Counted from the first letter of the stretch, positions 1-8,854 are shown. The stretch: DNA of 64,000 bases from Mesorhizobium sp. M7A.F.Ca.US.008.03.1.1 (GCF_003997495.1 NZ_RZRU01000021.1:1-64000); one strand, 5' to 3'. The notes: a model not told the origin generated them from the letters alone. Program-made: numbers and translations.

Positions 1-111
1 AACGGAGAGCTCACCCCCGCCACGCCAATATAGGAATTTCGGGCGCGCGATCAACAGCGACCGGCAACAGTGTCGCCGGCCGTAATCTTATTGCGAAATG
101 GATCGCCGGAC

Positions 112-237
112 CTACTTGTCCTTGAGCTTCATCGCCTTGACCGGCGGCGCCTTCAGCGCGGGAGCCGGAGCGGGCTTCTTGGCGTCCTTCTTTGGCTTGC
201 GGGCTTCCTTGCCTGCCTTCATCGCACCTTTAGCCAT
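112..237 (-). CDS. Small basic Ala/Lys/Pro-rich protein, unknown function
   Basis: A 41-residue protein made almost entirely of Lys, Ala and Pro, with no recognisable domain. The start is the ATG at 237 because AGGAGG sits seven bases upstream; an in-frame extension to 318 lacks such a site. The composition resembles the low-complexity tails of nucleic-acid-binding proteins, but nothing shows a function. The strong ribosome site is the main reason to believe that the gene is translated. Confidence 0.55.
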   Translation of the reverse strand: MAKGAMKAGKEARKPKKDAKKPAPAPALKAPPVKAMKLKDK

Positions 238-448
238 GATTCGTTCCTCCTGATGTGGGAAGCCAAGTGAAACAAGAGAACCGCCCGACCGCAAGGGGTT
301 AGCGACGGCTGCCGCCATCGGCGGATCGCTTTCAACCGGTTTCTAATTTGCTCGTAAACCATGGCGGTCCATGCCATGGTCATTTTCGCACTGCAGCATC
401 AACCCGTGCCTTCGCCGGGTGATCGTCAGGCAGGCCGTCAGGACGACA

Positions 449-1258
449 ATGCGAATTCACATCGGCTGCGAGATGAGCTTCGACTTTCCTCAGGAAACGC
501 CGCTCATCGCGATGCTGAATGTCCACTATTCGCGTGCCTCCGATCTCGAGCGGCCGGATTTCCTGATCTCCAATCCGCCGGTGCCGATCGAAAGCTATCG
601 CGACAGTTTCGGCAATTGGTGCAACCGGTTCGTCGCGCCGCCCGGGCGTTTCACCTTCGGCACCGACGCGGTGATCCGCGATCCCGGCACTTTCGAGATG
701 GGCGACCTGATGGCCTGGCAGCACGAGGTGCGCGACCTGCCCGCGGACACGCTGCTGTTCCTGCTGCCCAGCCGGTTTTGCGAGAGCGACCTTCTGGCTG
801 ATGAGGCGTGGCGGCTGTTCGGCAACACGCCGCTAGGCATTCCCCGCGTACAGGCCGTCTGCGACTTCGTCCACAACCACATCGTTTTCAACTACGGCAA
901 TGCGCGGCCGACGCGCACCGCGGCGGAAGCCTATCGCGAACAGAGCGGCGTCTGCCGCGACTATGCGCATCTCGCCGTCACCTTCTGCCGGGCGCTCAAC
1001 ATCCCGACGCGCTATTGCACCGGCTACATCAGCGACATCGGCATGCCGAAGCCATGGGCGAGCATGGATTTCTGCGCCTGGATGGAAGTCTATCTCGGCG
1101 GCCGCTGGCATGTCTTCGACCCGCGCAACAACGCGCCGCGCATCGGCCGCATCCTGATCGCCTCCGGCCGCGACGCCGCCGACGTGCCGCTGACCCATAT
1201 TTTCGGGCCGGGCACGCTTGCCGGCTTCAAGGTGTGGACCAGCGAGATCGTCGACTAG
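449..1258 (+). CDS. Transglutaminase-like domain protein
   Basis: A 269-residue protein of the bacterial transglutaminase-like (papain-fold) superfamily. The catalytic triad is visible as Cys169 (GVCRDYAHLA), His221 (RWHVFD) and Asp224. The N-terminal half looks like the beta-rich domain that often precedes this fold. Such proteins act as cysteine peptidases or amidases on peptides; the substrate cannot be told here. No signal peptide is seen, so it is probably cytoplasmic. The start at 449 is preceded by a CAGGA-like site; an upstream ATG at 371 would add 26 residues that do not look like family sequence. It stands alone, with no operon partner. Confidence 0.8.
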   Translation: MRIHIGCEMSFDFPQETPLIAMLNVHYSRASDLERPDFLISNPPVPIESYRDSFGNWCNRFVAPPGRFTFGTDAVIRDPGTFEMGDLMAWQHEVRDLPADTLLFLLPSRFCESDLLADEAWRLFGNTPLGIPRVQAVCDFVHNHIVFNYGNARPTRTAAEAYREQSGVCRDYAHLAVTFCRALNIPTRYCTGYISDIGMPKPWASMDFCAWMEVYLGGRWHVFDPRNNAPRIGRILIASGRDAADVPLTHIFGPGTLAGFKVWTSEIVD

Positions 1259-1384
1259 CCGCCGTCTTCTGTCCGCCGGTCTTTGGACCGAGCACTTTAA
1301 CGACGGTTCGCGCGTTGTGATGCCTGTGGAGCTTCTGCCGTCTGGCCGTTAGACTGGGTGCGCATCGAACGGGGACAACTCACC

Positions 1385-2350
1385 ATGGCCGGGCATGGCG
1401 GCTCAAAAACGGTCATCTACGCGGCACTGGCCGGCAATCTGGCCATCGCGGTGACCAAGTTCGCCGCCGCCTTCTTCACCGGCAGTTCGGCGATGCTGTC
1501 GGAAGGCGTGCACTCGCTGGTCGATACCGGCAATGGCGGCCTGCTGCTCTACGGCATGCATCGCGCTGCCCGCCCGGCTGACCGGACACATCCGCTCGGT
1601 CACGGCCGAGAGCTCTATTTCTGGAGTTTCATCGTCGCGCTTCTGGTTTTCGCGCTGGGGGCCGGCGTGTCGTTCTACGAAGGTGTTATCCACATCATGG
1701 CGCCGGAGCCTGTCGCCAACGGCAAGGTCAACTACATCGTTCTTGGCCTGTCCTTTCTGTTCGAGGGCAGCTCCTGGCTGGTCGCGCTGAGGGAGTTCCG
1801 CAAGCAGAAGGGCAAGCAGGGCTGGCTGCGGGCCGTGCAATCGAGCAAGGACCCGAGTGTCTACACCGTGCTGTTCGAGGACAGCGCAGCACTTCTCGGC
1901 CTGATCGTCGCGTTCGCCGGCATCCTGGCGGCGGAACTGCTAGAGATGCCGGAGCTCGACGGCGCCGCCTCGATCGGCATCGCGCTGATCCTCGGCGCGA
2001 CGGCGATCTTCCTGGCCCGCGAAAGCAAGGGCCTGCTGATCGGCGAGCCGGCATCGCCCGAGGTGCAGATGAAGGTGCTGGCGATCGCCCAGCAGGATCC
2101 GGCGGTGCAGCGGGCGAACGGCGTCCTGACCGTCCATATGGGGCCGACAGAGATCGTCGCCGGGCTCAGCATCGAGTTCGAGGATCATCTGACGGCGCCC
2201 GAGATCGAAGCTTGCGTCGAGCGGCTGGAAGCGCAGCTGAAGAAGGAGATGCCGGAGATCACTCGGCTGTTCGTCAAGCCGCAGACGTCAGGCACCTGGG
2301 AGCAGCGGCGCAGGCTGATCGATTCCGCATCCGATCCTACCCTGGACTAG
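1385..2350 (+). CDS. Cation diffusion facilitator family metal transporter
   Basis: A 321-residue inner-membrane protein of the CDF family, which exports divalent metals (Zn, Fe, Mn, Co) in exchange for protons. Hydrophobic segments fill residues 10 to 220. The second carries the metal-binding pattern H43-x3-D47 (SEGVHSLVD), and HPLGHGRELYFW is the usual TM2-TM3 loop. A soluble C-terminal metal-binding-type domain follows (about residues 225-300). The H/D pair in TM2 usually indicates Zn-type specificity, but the actual metal is inferred. The start is the ATG at 1385, with GGGGACA upstream; the frame is open to 1358. Confidence 0.85.
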   Translation: MAGHGGSKTVIYAALAGNLAIAVTKFAAAFFTGSSAMLSEGVHSLVDTGNGGLLLYGMHRAARPADRTHPLGHGRELYFWSFIVALLVFALGAGVSFYEGVIHIMAPEPVANGKVNYIVLGLSFLFEGSSWLVALREFRKQKGKQGWLRAVQSSKDPSVYTVLFEDSAALLGLIVAFAGILAAELLEMPELDGAASIGIALILGATAIFLARESKGLLIGEPASPEVQMKVLAIAQQDPAVQRANGVLTVHMGPTEIVAGLSIEFEDHLTAPEIEACVERLEAQLKKEMPEITRLFVKPQTSGTWEQRRRLIDSASDPTLD

Positions 2351-2411
2351 CGCCGCCCCATTGCCTCACGGCCTTGGCCCGCTAGATTGACGGGACTTTG
2401 GAGGAACGAAG

Positions 2412-2816
2412 ATGAGAATAGACGGCGGCTGTCATTGTGGCGCCATCACCTACGAGGCGGAGGTCGATCCGGAAAAGACCACGATCTGCCACTGCACGGA
2501 TTGCCAGCAACTGACCGGCACGGCTTTTCGCCTGACGGTTCCGGCGCCCGAAAGCAACTACCGCATCACCAAGGGCACGCCTAAAATCTACATCAAGATC
2601 GTGGCAAGCGGCGCCAAGCGCACCCAGGCCTTTTGCGCCGACTGCGGTTCGCATCTTTACGCCACGTCTGTCGGAGATGGTCCGAAGGTCTATGGAATTC
2701 GCGTCGGGACCGCGCGGCAGCGCCAGGATCTGATCCCGACACAGCAGAAGTGGCACCGCTCGGCGCTGCACTGGCTGCCTGAATTTCAGGGCATGACCAC
2801 CATAGAGGAGCAGTAG
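2412..2816 (+). CDS. GFA-fold (CENP-V/GFA) zinc-binding protein
   Basis: A 134-residue protein of the GFA family, named after glutathione-dependent formaldehyde-activating enzyme. The Zn-binding cysteines are all present: C7 and C9 (CHCG), C26, C28 and C31 (CHCTDC) and C75, C78 (CADC). Most members are not proven formaldehyde enzymes, so only the fold can be assigned. GGAGGA lies ten bases before the ATG. It is convergent with rmuC, six bases away. Confidence 0.85.
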   Translation: MRIDGGCHCGAITYEAEVDPEKTTICHCTDCQQLTGTAFRLTVPAPESNYRITKGTPKIYIKIVASGAKRTQAFCADCGSHLYATSVGDGPKVYGIRVGTARQRQDLIPTQQKWHRSALHWLPEFQGMTTIEEQ

Positions 2817-2822
2817 TGCTGT

Positions 2823-4094
2823 TCAGTCGTCGCCTTCGACAACCCTCAGCCTGAGCTGTCCGGTTTTCGACTCGGCAACGCGCGGGCCGGGTTCGACCTT
2901 CGCCACCGGAGCCCGTGACGCGGCGTCCGCGGCGGCATCGCCGTCGGGCTGCGCGCCGAATTCCAGCGCCTCGATCTTCTGGCCGCGCTTGGTGACCTTC
3001 GACGTCGAAACCAGGATGTCGTCGATGTCCTTGGCCGACTGGCCGAAATGCACCTGCAGCTTGCGCACCCGCTCGTCGACACGCGCAACATCCTCCATCA
3101 GCCGGATGACCTCGCCTTGGATCAGGTGCGCCTGTTCGCGCATGCGGGCATCCTTGAGGATCGCCTGGATGACCTGGATCGACAGCATCAGCAATGACGG
3201 CGAGACGATGACGATGCGGGCACGGTGCGCCTTGTGCACGATCGCCTCGAAATTCTCGTGGATCTCGGCGAATACCGATTCCGAGGGCACGAACATGAAG
3301 GCGGTGTCCTGCGTCTCGCCCTGGATCAGGTATTTTTCCGAGATATCGCGGACATGGATCTCGATGTCGCGGCGAAAGGCCTGCGAGGCGGCCTTCTGCA
3401 GGTCGGCGCCGTCGGCGGCGCGGATGGCGTTCCAGGCTTCGAGCGGAAACTTGGCGTCGATGGCCAGCGACGGTGCGCCGTTCGGCATCTTCACCAGGCA
3501 GTCGGGACGGCTGCCGTTGGACAGCGTCGCCTGGAATTCATAGGCGCCGTGCGGCAGGCCGTCGGCAACGATCGCCTCCATGCGCGACTGGCCGAAAGCA
3601 CCGCGCGTCTGCTTGTTGGAGAGGATCGCCTGCAACTGCACGACCTGGCCGGCGAGCGACTGGATGTTGCCCTGCGCGACATCGATGATCGCCAGCCGCT
3701 CCTGCAACTTGGCCAGGCTCTCATGCGTCGATTTCGTCTGCTCGGTCATGGTCTGGCCGAGGCGGCCGGTCATGGCGTCGAGGCGCTGGCCGATCGATTG
3801 CGTCAGCTCCGCTTGGCGTGCGCCGAACACTTCCGCGATAGCGCCCATGCGGCCCTGCATCTCGGCCTGGCTTTGCAGAATGCCGGCCATCCGCGCCTCG
3901 GCATCGCGGGCATGATCGGCGGCTTCCGCGGCCGCCACGGCGCGCGCCTTCGCCGACCGCCACAACGCAATGACCAGCGCCACGAACAGGGTCAGAAACA
4001 GCAAAGCGCCGAAGGCCAGCGCGTGGCCGAGCGTGATGGTTGTGGCGCCAAGCCGGGCAACAGGCTCCGAAAGGATGGTGCTCAAATCATTCAT
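2823..4094 (-). CDS. rmuC: DNA recombination protein RmuC
   Basis: A 423-residue RmuC-family protein. One N-terminal membrane segment (about residues 23-43) is followed by an Ala/Glu/Gln-rich coiled coil to about residue 150 and then the RmuC core, including the stretch AIDAKFPLEAW and FMFVPSESVFAEI. RmuC limits DNA inversions and is thought to contain a nuclease-like fold. The acidic C-terminal tail is variable. The chosen ATG at 4094 (MNDLST) gives the usual topology; an upstream ATG at 4127 adds only eleven residues. It is divergent from def, an arrangement that recurs in rhizobia as far as I recall. Confidence 0.9.
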   Translation of the reverse strand: MNDLSTILSEPVARLGATTITLGHALAFGALLFLTLFVALVIALWRSAKARAVAAAEAADHARDAEARMAGILQSQAEMQGRMGAIAEVFGARQAELTQSIGQRLDAMTGRLGQTMTEQTKSTHESLAKLQERLAIIDVAQGNIQSLAGQVVQLQAILSNKQTRGAFGQSRMEAIVADGLPHGAYEFQATLSNGSRPDCLVKMPNGAPSLAIDAKFPLEAWNAIRAADGADLQKAASQAFRRDIEIHVRDISEKYLIQGETQDTAFMFVPSESVFAEIHENFEAIVHKAHRARIVIVSPSLLMLSIQVIQAILKDARMREQAHLIQGEVIRLMEDVARVDERVRKLQVHFGQSAKDIDDILVSTSKVTKRGQKIEALEFGAQPDGDAAADAASRAPVAKVEPGPRVAESKTGQLRLRVVEGDD

Positions 4095-4197
4095 GTGGAC
4101 AGCATAGACGATTCGTCGCGATAGCACAGATCAAAACGTGAACGAGCCTCAAGCCCAATGGTTGACGCTTTTCGCTGGAGGTCTTAGGTGGAACGCC

Positions 4198-4728
4198 ATG
4201 CTGATCAAGCCGCTCATCATCCTTCCCGACCCCATCCTGCGCCAGGTTTCCAAGCCGGTGGAGCGTGTCGACGCGCCATTGCGCGGATTAGCCGACGACA
4301 TGCTGGCGACCATGTATGACGCACCGGGCATCGGTTTGGCGGCAATCCAGATCGGCGAGCCGCTGCGCATGCTGGTGATCGATCTCGCCAAGGAAGACGA
4401 GACGCCGGCGCCGCATGTCTTCATCAATCCGGAAATCCTCGAAAGCGCCGACGCGCGCTCCGTCTACGAGGAAGGCTGCCTGTCGATCCCGGACTATTAC
4501 GCCGAGGTCGAACGCCCGGCCTCCGTGCGGGTCAAATATCTCGACCGCGACGGCAAATTGCAGGAGATGGAGGCCGAGGGCCTGATGGCGACCTGCCTGC
4601 AGCATGAGATCGACCACCTCAACGGCGTCCTGTTCATCGACCACATCTCGAAGCTGAAGCGCGACATGGTGGTGAAGAAATTCAAGAAGCTCGCCAGGGA
4701 CAAGGCGCCGGGCAAGCTGGCGGGATAG
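4198..4728 (+). CDS. def: Peptide deformylase
   Basis: A 176-residue peptide deformylase, which removes the formyl group from the N-terminal methionine of new proteins. All three family motifs are present: GIGLAAIQ at 44-51, EGCLS with the metal ligand Cys94, and QHEIDH with His136, Glu137 and His140. The start is the ATG at 4198, preceded by AGGTGG; the frame is open to 4138, but the extra residues are not family-like. It works with fmt, 1.2 kb downstream. The two are normally adjacent but are separated here by a small gene and a toxin-antitoxin pair. Confidence 0.95.
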   Translation: MLIKPLIILPDPILRQVSKPVERVDAPLRGLADDMLATMYDAPGIGLAAIQIGEPLRMLVIDLAKEDETPAPHVFINPEILESADARSVYEEGCLSIPDYYAEVERPASVRVKYLDRDGKLQEMEAEGLMATCLQHEIDHLNGVLFIDHISKLKRDMVVKKFKKLARDKAPGKLAG

Positions 4729-4731
4729 GAT

Positions 4732-4992
4732 CTACCCCAGTAGTAACCCGCGCAGAACCCATTCTTTACCTATCTCGATTCCCTTCGCGCCGATTTCGAT
4801 TGCGAGCGCACGAGATTCCGGTGAGAAAAACAAAACCATGACGATCGCCCCTGCTACCAGAGGCTTGACGTAGACGACGACATTACTTTCCGTTCGCCTC
4901 GACAATTTGCCTTTCTCGTATTGCTCTTCAACCTTCTTGAGTTCGGCAAAGGGTGGATTGCGTTTCCCAAAAGGCTTTTGATCGGGCTGCAT
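4732..4992 (-). CDS. Small single-pass membrane protein, unknown
   Basis: An 86-residue protein with a charged N-terminus and one hydrophobic segment at about residues 38-56 (VVVYVKPLVAGAIVMVLFF). TAGGAG lies six bases before the ATG at 4992. It starts three bases after the def stop, on the opposite strand. I recognise no family. Its position next to the toxin-antitoxin pair suggests that it came in with that insertion, but this is inference. Confidence 0.5.
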   Translation of the reverse strand: MQPDQKPFGKRNPPFAELKKVEEQYEKGKLSRRTESNVVVYVKPLVAGAIVMVLFFSPESRALAIEIGAKGIEIGKEWVLRGLLLG

Positions 4993-5112
4993 ATGAGGCT
5001 CCTAGGGATAGGTGCTCGAAATTATATGCCCAAATTATAGGTGTAGAGTTAACGAACTCTCTCGGTGGCAGGGGTGAATGATTGGAGCTCTTGTTGATCA
5101 AAGGCTTTGACG

Positions 5113-5131
5113 ATGATATCCTTGATATCAT
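5113..5131. promoter_or_regulatory. Palindromic operator of the toxin-antitoxin operon
   Basis: A perfect 8-bp inverted repeat, ATGATATC-CTT-GATATCAT, 14 bases before the antitoxin start. It begins directly after a possible -35 box (TTGACG, 5107-5112). VapB/FitA-type antitoxins autoregulate by binding such palindromes, so this is the likely operator. The palindrome is directly visible; the binding is inferred. Confidence 0.65.
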
Positions 5132-5145
5132 GCATAGAGGTGGCT

Positions 5146-5433
5146 ATGGGCGACATGCTGATCAGAGACATTCCTGAACCCTTGAAGCGCGAAATCGAAC
5201 ACGCGGCGCGCAAGGGCGGCCAGAGCCTGTCGGGCAAGGCGATCGATCTCTTGCGTAAAGGCATGGTCGCGGAGAAAGAAGCCAAACCGGAGCCGGGACT
5301 TTCCGCGTGGGATGCCATTCGTTCGGCGTTCGCTGCTGAGGATGCAATCGGTGATGAATTTTCCGAGATAATGGACGAGATCGAAGCAGAGGGGAAACGT
5401 GACTTCGGTCATCCGGTCGAGGATTTCGAGTGA
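5146..5433 (+). CDS. Type II antitoxin, ribbon-helix-helix (FitA/VapB-like)
   Basis: A 95-residue antitoxin. Residues 4-40 (MLIRDIPEPLKREIE onward) look like a ribbon-helix-helix DNA-binding domain of the FitA/VapB kind. The acidic C-terminal half (about 55-95) would wrap the toxin. The start is the ATG at 5146, with AGAGGTGG upstream. Its stop overlaps the toxin start as GTGA, which couples translation. It is expected to bind the 5113-5131 palindrome together with the toxin and repress its own operon. Confidence 0.8.
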   Translation: MGDMLIRDIPEPLKREIEHAARKGGQSLSGKAIDLLRKGMVAEKEAKPEPGLSAWDAIRSAFAAEDAIGDEFSEIMDEIEAEGKRDFGHPVEDFE

Positions 5434-5855
5434 TCGTCCTCGACACCAATATAGTTTCCGAAGCCAGCAAGCCTGTGCCAGATTCGAATGTTTCCGCCTG
5501 GTTCCGCAAACAGGATCTTCTCGCACTCTATATGTGCGGGCCGGTTGTCATGGAGCAGTCTTTCGGGGCCGAACGGTTTTTGAACAAGACGGGATCAGAC
5601 CGGTATGTTCGCGTGCTCGATCAGCTGATTTCGCAGCAATTCGCCGGTCGTGTCGTGCAATTTTCCGGTTCTATTCCTCGACTTGCCGGCAAGCTGCGGG
5701 CAACGCGGGAAAAGATCGAGCGCCCGATCAGCCTTTCTGACGCCATGATTGCCGCGATTTGTCTGGCCCATGACGCCACGCTCGCCACGCGCAACGTTCG
5801 CGACTTCGACGGCCTTGACCTGAAGATCATAAACCCGTTTGAAGCGGATGCCTGA
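5430..5855 (+). CDS. PIN-domain toxin (VapC/FitB-like ribonuclease)
   Basis: A 141-residue PIN-domain protein starting at GTG. The acidic active-site residues are Asp5 (MIVLDTNIVSE), Glu42, Asp104 (SLSDAMIAA) and Asp125. The C-terminal pattern ATRNVRDF is typical of FitB-type VapC toxins, which cleave RNA in a Mg-dependent way and are held inactive by the antitoxin. The usual small residues before Glu42 are replaced by VVMEQSFG, a slightly unusual version. The pair sits between def and fmt, which are normally neighbours. Confidence 0.85.
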   Translation: MIVLDTNIVSEASKPVPDSNVSAWFRKQDLLALYMCGPVVMEQSFGAERFLNKTGSDRYVRVLDQLISQQFAGRVVQFSGSIPRLAGKLRATREKIERPISLSDAMIAAICLAHDATLATRNVRDFDGLDLKIINPFEADA

Positions 5856-5897
5856 GCCGGCGCACGTCGTGAGCAGAAACAGGATATCGGAAGAAAA

Positions 5898-6851
5898 ATG
5901 CCGCTTCGCGTCATCTTCATGGGCACGCCGGAGTTTTCGGTGCCGACGCTGCGCGCGATCGCCGAGGCCGGCCATGACATCGCCGCCGTCTATACCCAGC
6001 CGCCGCGCGCCGCCGGACGGCGCGGGCTGGAGCTGACACCGTCGCCGGTGCAGCGCGAGGCGGAGCGACTGGGCATCGAGGTGCGGACGCCGGTTTCGCT
6101 CAAAGGGGAGGCCGAACAGACCGCCTTCCGTGCCTTGCAGGCCGATGTCGCCGTGGTCGTCGCCTACGGCTTGCTGCTGCCGAAGGCGGTTCTGGAGGCG
6201 ACCCGGCTCGGCTGCATCAACGGCCATGCGTCGCTTCTGCCGCGCTGGCGCGGTGCCGCGCCGATCCAGCGCGCCATCATGGCCGGTGACCTGGAAAGCG
6301 GCATGATGGTGATGCGCATGGAAGAGGGGCTGGACACCGGTCCGGTCGGGCTGGTTGAAAAATGCGCCATCGAACCCGATATGACAGCCGGCGATCTGCA
6401 TGATCGGTTGATGAGTGTCGGTGCTGCCTTGATGGTGGAAGCGCTGGCGCGATTGGAAGGGAACACCCTGACATTCACCACACAAGCTGTGGATGGGGTG
6501 ACCTACGCCAAGAAAATCGATAAATCCGAGACTCGCGTGGACTGGACTCGCTCAGCAAGTGAGGTCCACAATCATATTCGCGGCCTGTCGCCCTTTCCCG
6601 GCGCTTGGTCGGAGATAGGAATTGGCGGCCGCCAGGAGCGGCTGAAACTGCTTCGCTCGACGCTGTCGCAAGGCCTGTTGCCTTCGGAAGATTTGGGCGA
6701 GTCGGGAGGAATTCTCGATGATCGGCTGACGGTCGCCTGCGGGGCAGGCGCGATCAGGCTGGTCGAAGTTCAACGGGCGGGCGGAAAGCCCGCTGCCGCG
6801 TCGGAATTCCTGCGCGGGGCCAAGATCGAAAAAGGACTGAAATTCTCATGA
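5898..6851 (+). CDS. fmt: Methionyl-tRNA formyltransferase
   Basis: A 317-residue enzyme that formylates Met-tRNA(fMet) with 10-formyl-tetrahydrofolate. The catalytic residues are Asn108, His110 and Asp146, in the hallmark stretch INGHASLLPRWRGAAPI. The N-terminal domain opens with MPLRVIFMGTPEFSVP, and a C-terminal tRNA-binding domain covers about residues 205-310. Length and motifs are normal. The stop overlaps the next gene as ATGA, so the GNAT gene is probably co-translated. Confidence 0.96.
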   Translation: MPLRVIFMGTPEFSVPTLRAIAEAGHDIAAVYTQPPRAAGRRGLELTPSPVQREAERLGIEVRTPVSLKGEAEQTAFRALQADVAVVVAYGLLLPKAVLEATRLGCINGHASLLPRWRGAAPIQRAIMAGDLESGMMVMRMEEGLDTGPVGLVEKCAIEPDMTAGDLHDRLMSVGAALMVEALARLEGNTLTFTTQAVDGVTYAKKIDKSETRVDWTRSASEVHNHIRGLSPFPGAWSEIGIGGRQERLKLLRSTLSQGLLPSEDLGESGGILDDRLTVACGAGAIRLVEVQRAGGKPAAASEFLRGAKIEKGLKFS

Positions 6852-7354
6852 GCATGATGTCGATACGCGCGGCAACGCCGCGGGATCGCGAGGCCATCCG
6901 CCTCGTCGAGGAACACGCTTTCGGCCAGCAGGCGGAGGCCGGGCTGGTCGACGCGCTGGTGACCGGCGGCGACGCGGTTGCCGAACTGGTTGCGGAAGAG
7001 GACGGCCAGGTGGTCGGCCACATCCTGTTTTCGCGGCTGTTCGTCCAGAATGGCGGCAAGACCTTCGCTGCCGTGGCGCTCGCGCCGCTGGCGGTGGAGC
7101 CCTCGTTCCATGGCAGCGGCATCGGCGGCGCGCTGATCCGCGAGGCGCATATCCGCCTCAAGGATGGCGGCGAAACGCTGGCCGTGGTGCTGGGCGATCC
7201 GGCCTATTACGGCCGTTTCGGCTACAGCCATGCCCGCGCCGAAAAGTTCGAAAGCGAATACCAGGGCGAAGCGCTGCAGGCATTGGCCTGGGGCGACGCT
7301 CCCGAAGCCGGTAAGTTGGTCTACGCTTCCGCCTTCACCGCACTCGCCGCGTAG
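6848..7354 (+). CDS. GNAT-family N-acetyltransferase
   Basis: A 168-residue GNAT acetyltransferase of the YhbS-like type. The acetyl-CoA-binding motif A is at residues 75-100 (ALAPLAVEPSFHGSGIGGALI), and VVLGDPAYYGRFGYSHA is the characteristic YhbS signature. The substrate is unknown. It overlaps fmt by 4 bp, which suggests cotranscription with translation-related genes. Confidence 0.85.
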   Translation: MSMMSIRAATPRDREAIRLVEEHAFGQQAEAGLVDALVTGGDAVAELVAEEDGQVVGHILFSRLFVQNGGKTFAAVALAPLAVEPSFHGSGIGGALIREAHIRLKDGGETLAVVLGDPAYYGRFGYSHARAEKFESEYQGEALQALAWGDAPEAGKLVYASAFTALAA

Positions 7355-7408
7355 AGCAGTCCACCGTTTCACCAAAACGGCGAACTGCCCTACGTCTTTT
7401 GTTTTAAC

Positions 7409-7452
7409 GCAATTCCGGACGGAAAACCGCTTCGCACTTTTCCTGGAATTGC
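7409..7452. repeat. Interspersed palindromic repeat between GNAT gene and truA
   Basis: Perfect 8-bp arms GCAATTCC and GGAATTGC lie 28 bp apart, with GGAAAACCGC between them. From memory, this sequence type is scattered through Rhizobiales genomes in intergenic regions. It may form an RNA hairpin between the GNAT gene and truA. Confidence 0.55.
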
Positions 7453-7476
7453 TCGAGGCGAGAGCTCTAGCCGCAA

Positions 7477-8247
7477 ATGCCGCGTTTTCGCCTCGACATC
7501 GAATATGACGGCAGCCTGTTTGCCGGCTGGCAGCACCAGGCGGATCAGCCTTCGGTGCAACAGGCGATCGAGCATGCGATCGAAAAATTCTGCGGCGAAG
7601 CGATCAGGCTGCGCGCCGCCGGCCGCACCGATGCCGGCGTGCATGCGACAGCGCAGGTGGCGCATGTCGATCTCGTCAAGGCGTGGCCGGGCGACAAGGT
7701 GCGCGATGCCGTCAACGCCCATTTGCAGGCGGCCGGGGCGCGCATCGCCATCTTGAAAGCGACGGTCGTCTCCGACAGCTTCGACGCCCGCTTCTCGGCC
7801 ATCGGCCGCCACTATCTCTACCGCATCCTAAATCGCCGTGCGCCGGCCGCGCTCGACAAGGGCAAGGTGTGGTGGGTGCCGAAGCGGCTCGACGCCGGCG
7901 CCATGCACGAAGCGGCGAAAGTTCTGCTCGGACGGCATGACTTCACCACCTTCCGCTCGACCCAGTGCCAGGCCAACAGCCCGATCAGGACGCTTGAACG
8001 GCTCGATGTGAGCCGACAAGGCGACATGATCGAGGTCAGGGCTTCGGCGCGCTCGTTCCTGCACAACCAGGTGCGTTCGATGGTTGGCTCGCTCAAGCGT
8101 GTCGGCGACGGCGGCTGGAGCGCGGCCGACCTTAAAACAGCGCTCGAGTCGCACGACCGCGCCGCCTGCGGCCAAGTGGCGCCGCCCGACGGGCTGTTTC
8201 TCACCGGTGTCGATTATCCAGTCGAGACGAGCCCGGAAAGGCTCTGA
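7477..8247 (+). CDS. truA: tRNA pseudouridine(38-40) synthase TruA
   Basis: A 256-residue TruA. The catalytic Asp52 is in the motif AAGRTDAGVHA, and the RSFLHNQVRSMVG stretch typical of TruA is near residues 190-202. It isomerises uridines 38-40 in the anticodon arm. Its last 34 bp overlap, tail to tail, the minus-strand membrane gene 8214-8849. Confidence 0.95.
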   Translation: MPRFRLDIEYDGSLFAGWQHQADQPSVQQAIEHAIEKFCGEAIRLRAAGRTDAGVHATAQVAHVDLVKAWPGDKVRDAVNAHLQAAGARIAILKATVVSDSFDARFSAIGRHYLYRILNRRAPAALDKGKVWWVPKRLDAGAMHEAAKVLLGRHDFTTFRSTQCQANSPIRTLERLDVSRQGDMIEVRASARSFLHNQVRSMVGSLKRVGDGGWSAADLKTALESHDRAACGQVAPPDGLFLTGVDYPVETSPERL

Positions 8248-8849
8248 ACTCCGACATCGTCCGGCACCGTGATGCCGAGCAGCGTCTGCAGGCCGAACAG
8301 CACCAGCAGCGACGCGATGAACATGCCGACGAAAACGGCGGTGCCGACCGCTGCGCCCTTGCCTATGGTGGCATTTGTCATGCGCCAGGTCAGCACCATA
8401 GAAAGGGCAAAGAGGAACAGTGACACAAGGCTCGAAACCTGGCTTGCGGACGACAGGAAAAGCCGGATCAGCGCCGAGGGCAGCATCAGCCAGGCGGTGA
8501 TGGCCGAAGCCCAGTTGCTGGCAACGACGTAGTGGACGAAGCGGCCGCCTATGCCGGCGCGCGGCGCGATCAAAGCGAGCGCAACCAGCGGCAGCACCCA
8601 GGAGCCGATGTCGACCGTCGCCAGGCGCACCAGCATGCTGAAGCGCCCCGCGAAGGCGTCGGGATCGCCGATTTCGTTGGCGATGCCGACCCAGCCGACG
8701 ATCAGCGCCGGTGCTGCAACGACAATGGCGAAGAAGGAATTCCAGAAGCCGTCGGCCGACAGGTCGAGCAGGCGCAGGCCGTCGGCCTTGCCGAGCATCA
8801 ATCGCCAGGCGCCCGTCAGCGAAGCTTGGGTTTCGTCCGCCGAAAGCAT
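8214..8849 (-). CDS. Integral membrane protein following dapE, unknown
   Basis: A 211-residue protein with about five hydrophobic segments between residues 35 and 195. It resembles Yip1-type bacterial membrane proteins in length and layout, but I cannot assign it. The ATG at 8849 lies five bases after the dapE stop, so the two are surely cotranscribed. The open frame continues upstream into dapE, where it is only a shadow. Confidence 0.7.
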   Translation of the reverse strand: MLSADETQASLTGAWRLMLGKADGLRLLDLSADGFWNSFFAIVVAAPALIVGWVGIANEIGDPDAFAGRFSMLVRLATVDIGSWVLPLVALALIAPRAGIGGRFVHYVVASNWASAITAWLMLPSALIRLFLSSASQVSSLVSLFLFALSMVLTWRMTNATIGKGAAVGTAVFVGMFIASLLVLFGLQTLLGITVPDDVGVQSLSGLVSTG

Positions 8850-8854
8850 GCTGC

